DNA from: Methylomonas sp. | GTDB lineage: Bacteria; Pseudomonadota; Gammaproteobacteria; Methylococcales; Methylomonadaceae | Length of the DNA: 7,649 nucleotides | NCBI GenBank assembly: GCA_026988195.1 | Contig: JALSLS010000424.1 | Span: 1-7,649, forward strand | Reading direction: 5' to 3' | In this document: positions 5,278-7,649 of the stretch, one piece after another | Numbering within the stretch: the first letter of the stretch is position 1 | Layout of the letters: each line of letters opens with the position of its first letter | The notes under the pieces: generated by a model | The model's input: only the letters and a program-made list of their open reading frames with translations | The model's database searches: none | Told to the model about the DNA's origin: nothing | Translations under genes and position numbers: made by a program

Positions 5278-7649
5278 TTAATTTATAGGGCTACTACTAC
5301 AACCCGCAACTGATTGCTGGTGTAACAGAGTATTCTGTACGGCTTCCATACCATGTAATAGCACGCCCTTTTTAACAGCATGTTCAATAGGTAAGGTAAA
5401 ACCAATTTCCTGATATATCCAACGGTCATTAGGTTCGAGCGTTATTCTTGTGCCCAGCGCAGAGGGTGCATCAAACTTTTTAAATCCTATGGGTAATGTT
5501 GGGATATAAATGGGACCTTTATCTTGTAAAGTGGAAAGAATTTCACCATCAACAGTGTAGTTTGTTACTAATTGCTCTGCTTTATTTTCATCTAAACCAT
5601 TATCTTTAATAAAATCAGGGTGTAGTCCCGCTGGGTTAAATACCACTGCTTCCTTATCAATAGCTAATGCTGCAGCAGTTGCTAATCCTCCGCCTAGTGA
5701 ATGTCCAGTAACTGTAAAATTAGGAAGTATATTCTTGAGCTCCTTGGCAAGTTGCATCGCCTTTTTGTACTGCCCTGTAGTAGCACCAATACCGCCTTGA
5801 CCAATATTATCCCACCAGTCTGTTAAGTCATCAGTACCCCCATCGGTACCCCGAAAACTCAGTACATATTCTCCGGTTTTCTTGTTTTTTACGACTATCG
5901 CAGCATAACGACCTGTAAACATTAAACTATCATCTACGCCAAGTTCGTCTGCTGATATTGACTCCCATTCATCGTGACCGATACAATTAGTAAGTATATA
6001 AGCACATTTAGCTACCTCGGCATATTTTAAACCGCGTTCGAGTTCTGCGCATTTAACATGGTTGGATGTACATTGCCCGATAGGAGAGATATTATTGGCT
6101 AAGCTTGACGGTAGATAACTTTTGAAGGTTGCTGATTCTGCCTTTTGAACTTTATTAAATGCATTATCAAATTCTAGTAAAGTGGCAATACTCTTGTCTT
6201 GGCTATATATCCCTGTGAGAGTAGTTTTTGCTGGCTCTACTGAGTAGGCTGGGGAGATTAGTACATCCGTCAGTTTTTTTGCAATCGTTGAATCTAATAG
6301 ATTACTTTTTTGCTTGGGCAAATAAACAGATGTCTTATTGGAGGTTCGTGGGTTATATTCCATTAATACCTTTCGATTACCTTCAGTGATTTCGGTTGGA
6401 TTTCCGTCCCAGTTATATTTAAAGGTATAAGTTTTTGGTGTGTCGTTAGCAAAACGTTTTAGGCTAACTTTATTGGGTCTGCCCGCTTTATCCCTTTCAA
6501 GGATTTCAAGAACCTCACCAATGGAAAGCGAGCGTTTTAATAGGCGGTTCTTATCATCATATTCGATTATAGTAGTCTGGGTTTTCTGGACTTGTACTAC
6601 ATTGACCTTAGTTACGTTTCCATTTTGATATTGAATAGTTACTTTTCGATTGTAGTTTGTAGCGCTTAAGCCTTTTTCAGTCAAGCTGATGGGCAACTGA
6701 TCTTCGTTATAAGTAATCTGCGTAATATGCTCGCCATCCGCATTCACACTCGGTCTGGCGATTAAAACAGGGCGGGGTAAATTACCGTCGTATTCATAAC
6801 GAGCAATCAGCTTCTCTGCTGCGCCTTTTGGGGTGACAGACACTTTTGCCGTTCTGCCCTGTTTATCGTATTCATAACGCGTCACCGCACCTGTTTTAAT
6901 ATCGGTCGCTGTTTCAAGTTGATAATGGTTGTTATAAGTGTAGGTTTTATTCGGTGCAGGGCAAGTACGACAACCCGGTCCTTCGCTACTCAATAACAAA
7001 CGTTGGCTAATCGCATCGTAAAAGCGCCATCTGTAGGTGCTTTGTTGCCCCAGTGAGTTAGTGACAACCGTTGTACCAATATCACCCATACGTTCAGGAA
7101 TCTTATAATCAAGCGTGACTTTTTCAGCACCGCCTGCATGGGTGGAGAGATTCGCTCGCCCCTCATCGGTATAGCCCCATGTCGCAAAGCGTTTGCCCGT
7201 TCTATCGGTAACGCCTGTTAAGTGATTGGGGAAACCCACATTCTCATAATGATAAACCCGTGAGGTGTTATCAGGGTAAGTGACTTTAGCAAGGTTATGA
7301 TCTGTGTCGTAGTGATAACGGATAACACTGTCATCAGGTAATACGATGGATTCTAAGTGCCCTGACAGGGCAACATCATCACTTGCCTCTTGGTTGAAAT
7401 TAGCTAACGCTGTACTACCCGCAGAGTAATTTAAAACCAAACTACGCCCATTATGGTCGGTGACTTTTCTTAAGTGTTTTTTATAATATTGAAGGGTAAA
7501 AGCACGCTTGCCAGGGTAGCTAATCTTAATCGGCTTAGACCCTTTAAACACAATGCTACGACCATCACTAAGTGACCACTGGATATTATTGCCCAAAGCG
7601 CTGATCACCCCATCACTAGGTGACACCGCTCGGTAAACTTTGTTATTCA
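5278..7649 (-). CDS. Rhs/YD-repeat protein with C-terminal class-3 lipase toxin domain (5' partial)
   Basis: The frame is open to the window edge (codons before the GTG at 7626 read NNKVYRA), so the gene starts outside; numbering here begins at that GTG. Residues 1 to about 430 are YD/Rhs beta-cage repeats (RYHYDTDHNLAKVTYPD near 103-119, RYEYDKQGRTAKV near 250-262, IIEYDDKNRL near 353-362), with a CRTC pair at 219-222. Then comes a linker (about 430-515), a segment with four Cys (518, 526, 541, 548), and an alpha/beta-hydrolase of the lipase-3 type: SFRGTD at 590-595 (oxyanion strand), GHSLGGG with nucleophile Ser643, FNPAGLHP at 663-670, probable acid Asp693 in TVDGEILS, and probable His758 in LLHGMEAV. 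The usual Rhs DPxG core-ending cleavage motif is absent. Likely substrate is membrane phospholipid. Delivery route (type VI or other) is not visible. Ankyrin-type immunity genes follow directly. Confidence 0.9.
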   Translation of the reverse strand, partial: NNKVYRAVSPSDGVISALGNNIQWSLSDGRSIVFKGSKPIKISYPGKRAFTLQYYKKHLRKVTDHNGRSLVLNYSAGSTALANFNQEASDDVALSGHLESIVLPDDSVIRYHYDTDHNLAKVTYPDNTSRVYHYENVGFPNHLTGVTDRTGKRFATWGYTDEGRANLSTHAGGAEKVTLDYKIPERMGDIGTTVVTNSLGQQSTYRWRFYDAISQRLLLSSEGPGCRTCPAPNKTYTYNNHYQLETATDIKTGAVTRYEYDKQGRTAKVSVTPKGAAEKLIARYEYDGNLPRPVLIARPSVNADGEHITQITYNEDQLPISLTEKGLSATNYNRKVTIQYQNGNVTKVNVVQVQKTQTTIIEYDDKNRLLKRSLSIGEVLEILERDKAGRPNKVSLKRFANDTPKTYTFKYNWDGNPTEITEGNRKVLMEYNPRTSNKTSVYLPKQKSNLLDSTIAKKLTDVLISPAYSVEPAKTTLTGIYSQDKSIATLLEFDNAFNKVQKAESATFKSYLPSSLANNISPIGQCTSNHVKCAELERGLKYAEVAKCAYILTNCIGHDEWESISADELGVDDSLMFTGRYAAIVVKNKKTGEYVLSFRGTDGGTDDLTDWWDNIGQGGIGATTGQYKKAMQLAKELKNILPNFTVTGHSLGGGLATAAALAIDKEAVVFNPAGLHPDFIKDNGLDENKAEQLVTNYTVDGEILSTLQDKGPIYIPTLPIGFKKFDAPSALGTRITLEPNDRWIYQEIGFTLPIEHAVKKGVLLHGMEAVQNTLLHQQSVAGCSSSPIN

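Noticed and set aside
4895..5281. Plus-strand open frame of 128 codons
   Set aside because: It lies antisense to the intact ankyrin-type gene, whose protein has clear repeat structure and a conserved paralogue; the same antisense frame appears in shortened form in the second copy, as expected for a shadow.
1..7649. CRISPR array, tRNA, rRNA or insertion sequence
   Set aside because: No regularly spaced long repeats, no cloverleaf or CCA-like ends, and no transposase or terminal inverted repeats were seen.

Overview
The window looks like AT-rich DNA from a gammaproteobacterium, probably marine or environmental. This rests on the style of the integrase, excisionase and Rhs proteins and on base composition; no housekeeping gene or rRNA is present to fix the taxon. 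It carries two accessory modules. All genes but one are on the minus strand, and no gene-free stretch exceeds about 200 bases.

Left module (about 1-3270): an integration/excision cassette. From a divergent control region (2911-3065), a small Xre/Cro-type regulator is transcribed rightward. Leftward run an excisionase-like winged-helix protein, a tyrosine recombinase, an unrecognised 83-residue protein, a 270-residue OB-fold plus HD-domain protein and an unrecognised acidic 130-residue protein. Excisionase, integrase, the 83-residue gene and the HD gene overlap one another, so they are almost certainly one operon. The control region holds four helically phased direct repeats that could be operators or recombination-protein sites. 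The cassette is what an integrative element, satellite or genomic island would carry near one end. No attachment site could be identified.

Right module (about 3462-7649): a polymorphic-toxin locus read leftward. It starts with the 3' part of an Rhs/YD-repeat gene that runs off the right edge. The protein ends in a class-3-lipase-like alpha/beta-hydrolase domain (GHSLGGG nucleophile elbow) and lacks the usual Rhs core-ending motif. Eighteen bases downstream is a membrane-anchored ankyrin-type protein, the probable immunity protein. A tandem second copy follows 3 bases later; it is broken by a frameshift at a run of ten T. After it comes a small three-helix membrane protein of unknown function.

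The two modules are separated by 3270-3461, which holds no gene but two small palindromes; the element's right boundary could lie here. The most interesting points are the lipase-tipped Rhs with duplicated immunity genes, the possible slippage rescue of the broken copy, the phased repeats at the integrase control region, and the tight coupling of an OB-HD protein to the integrase.
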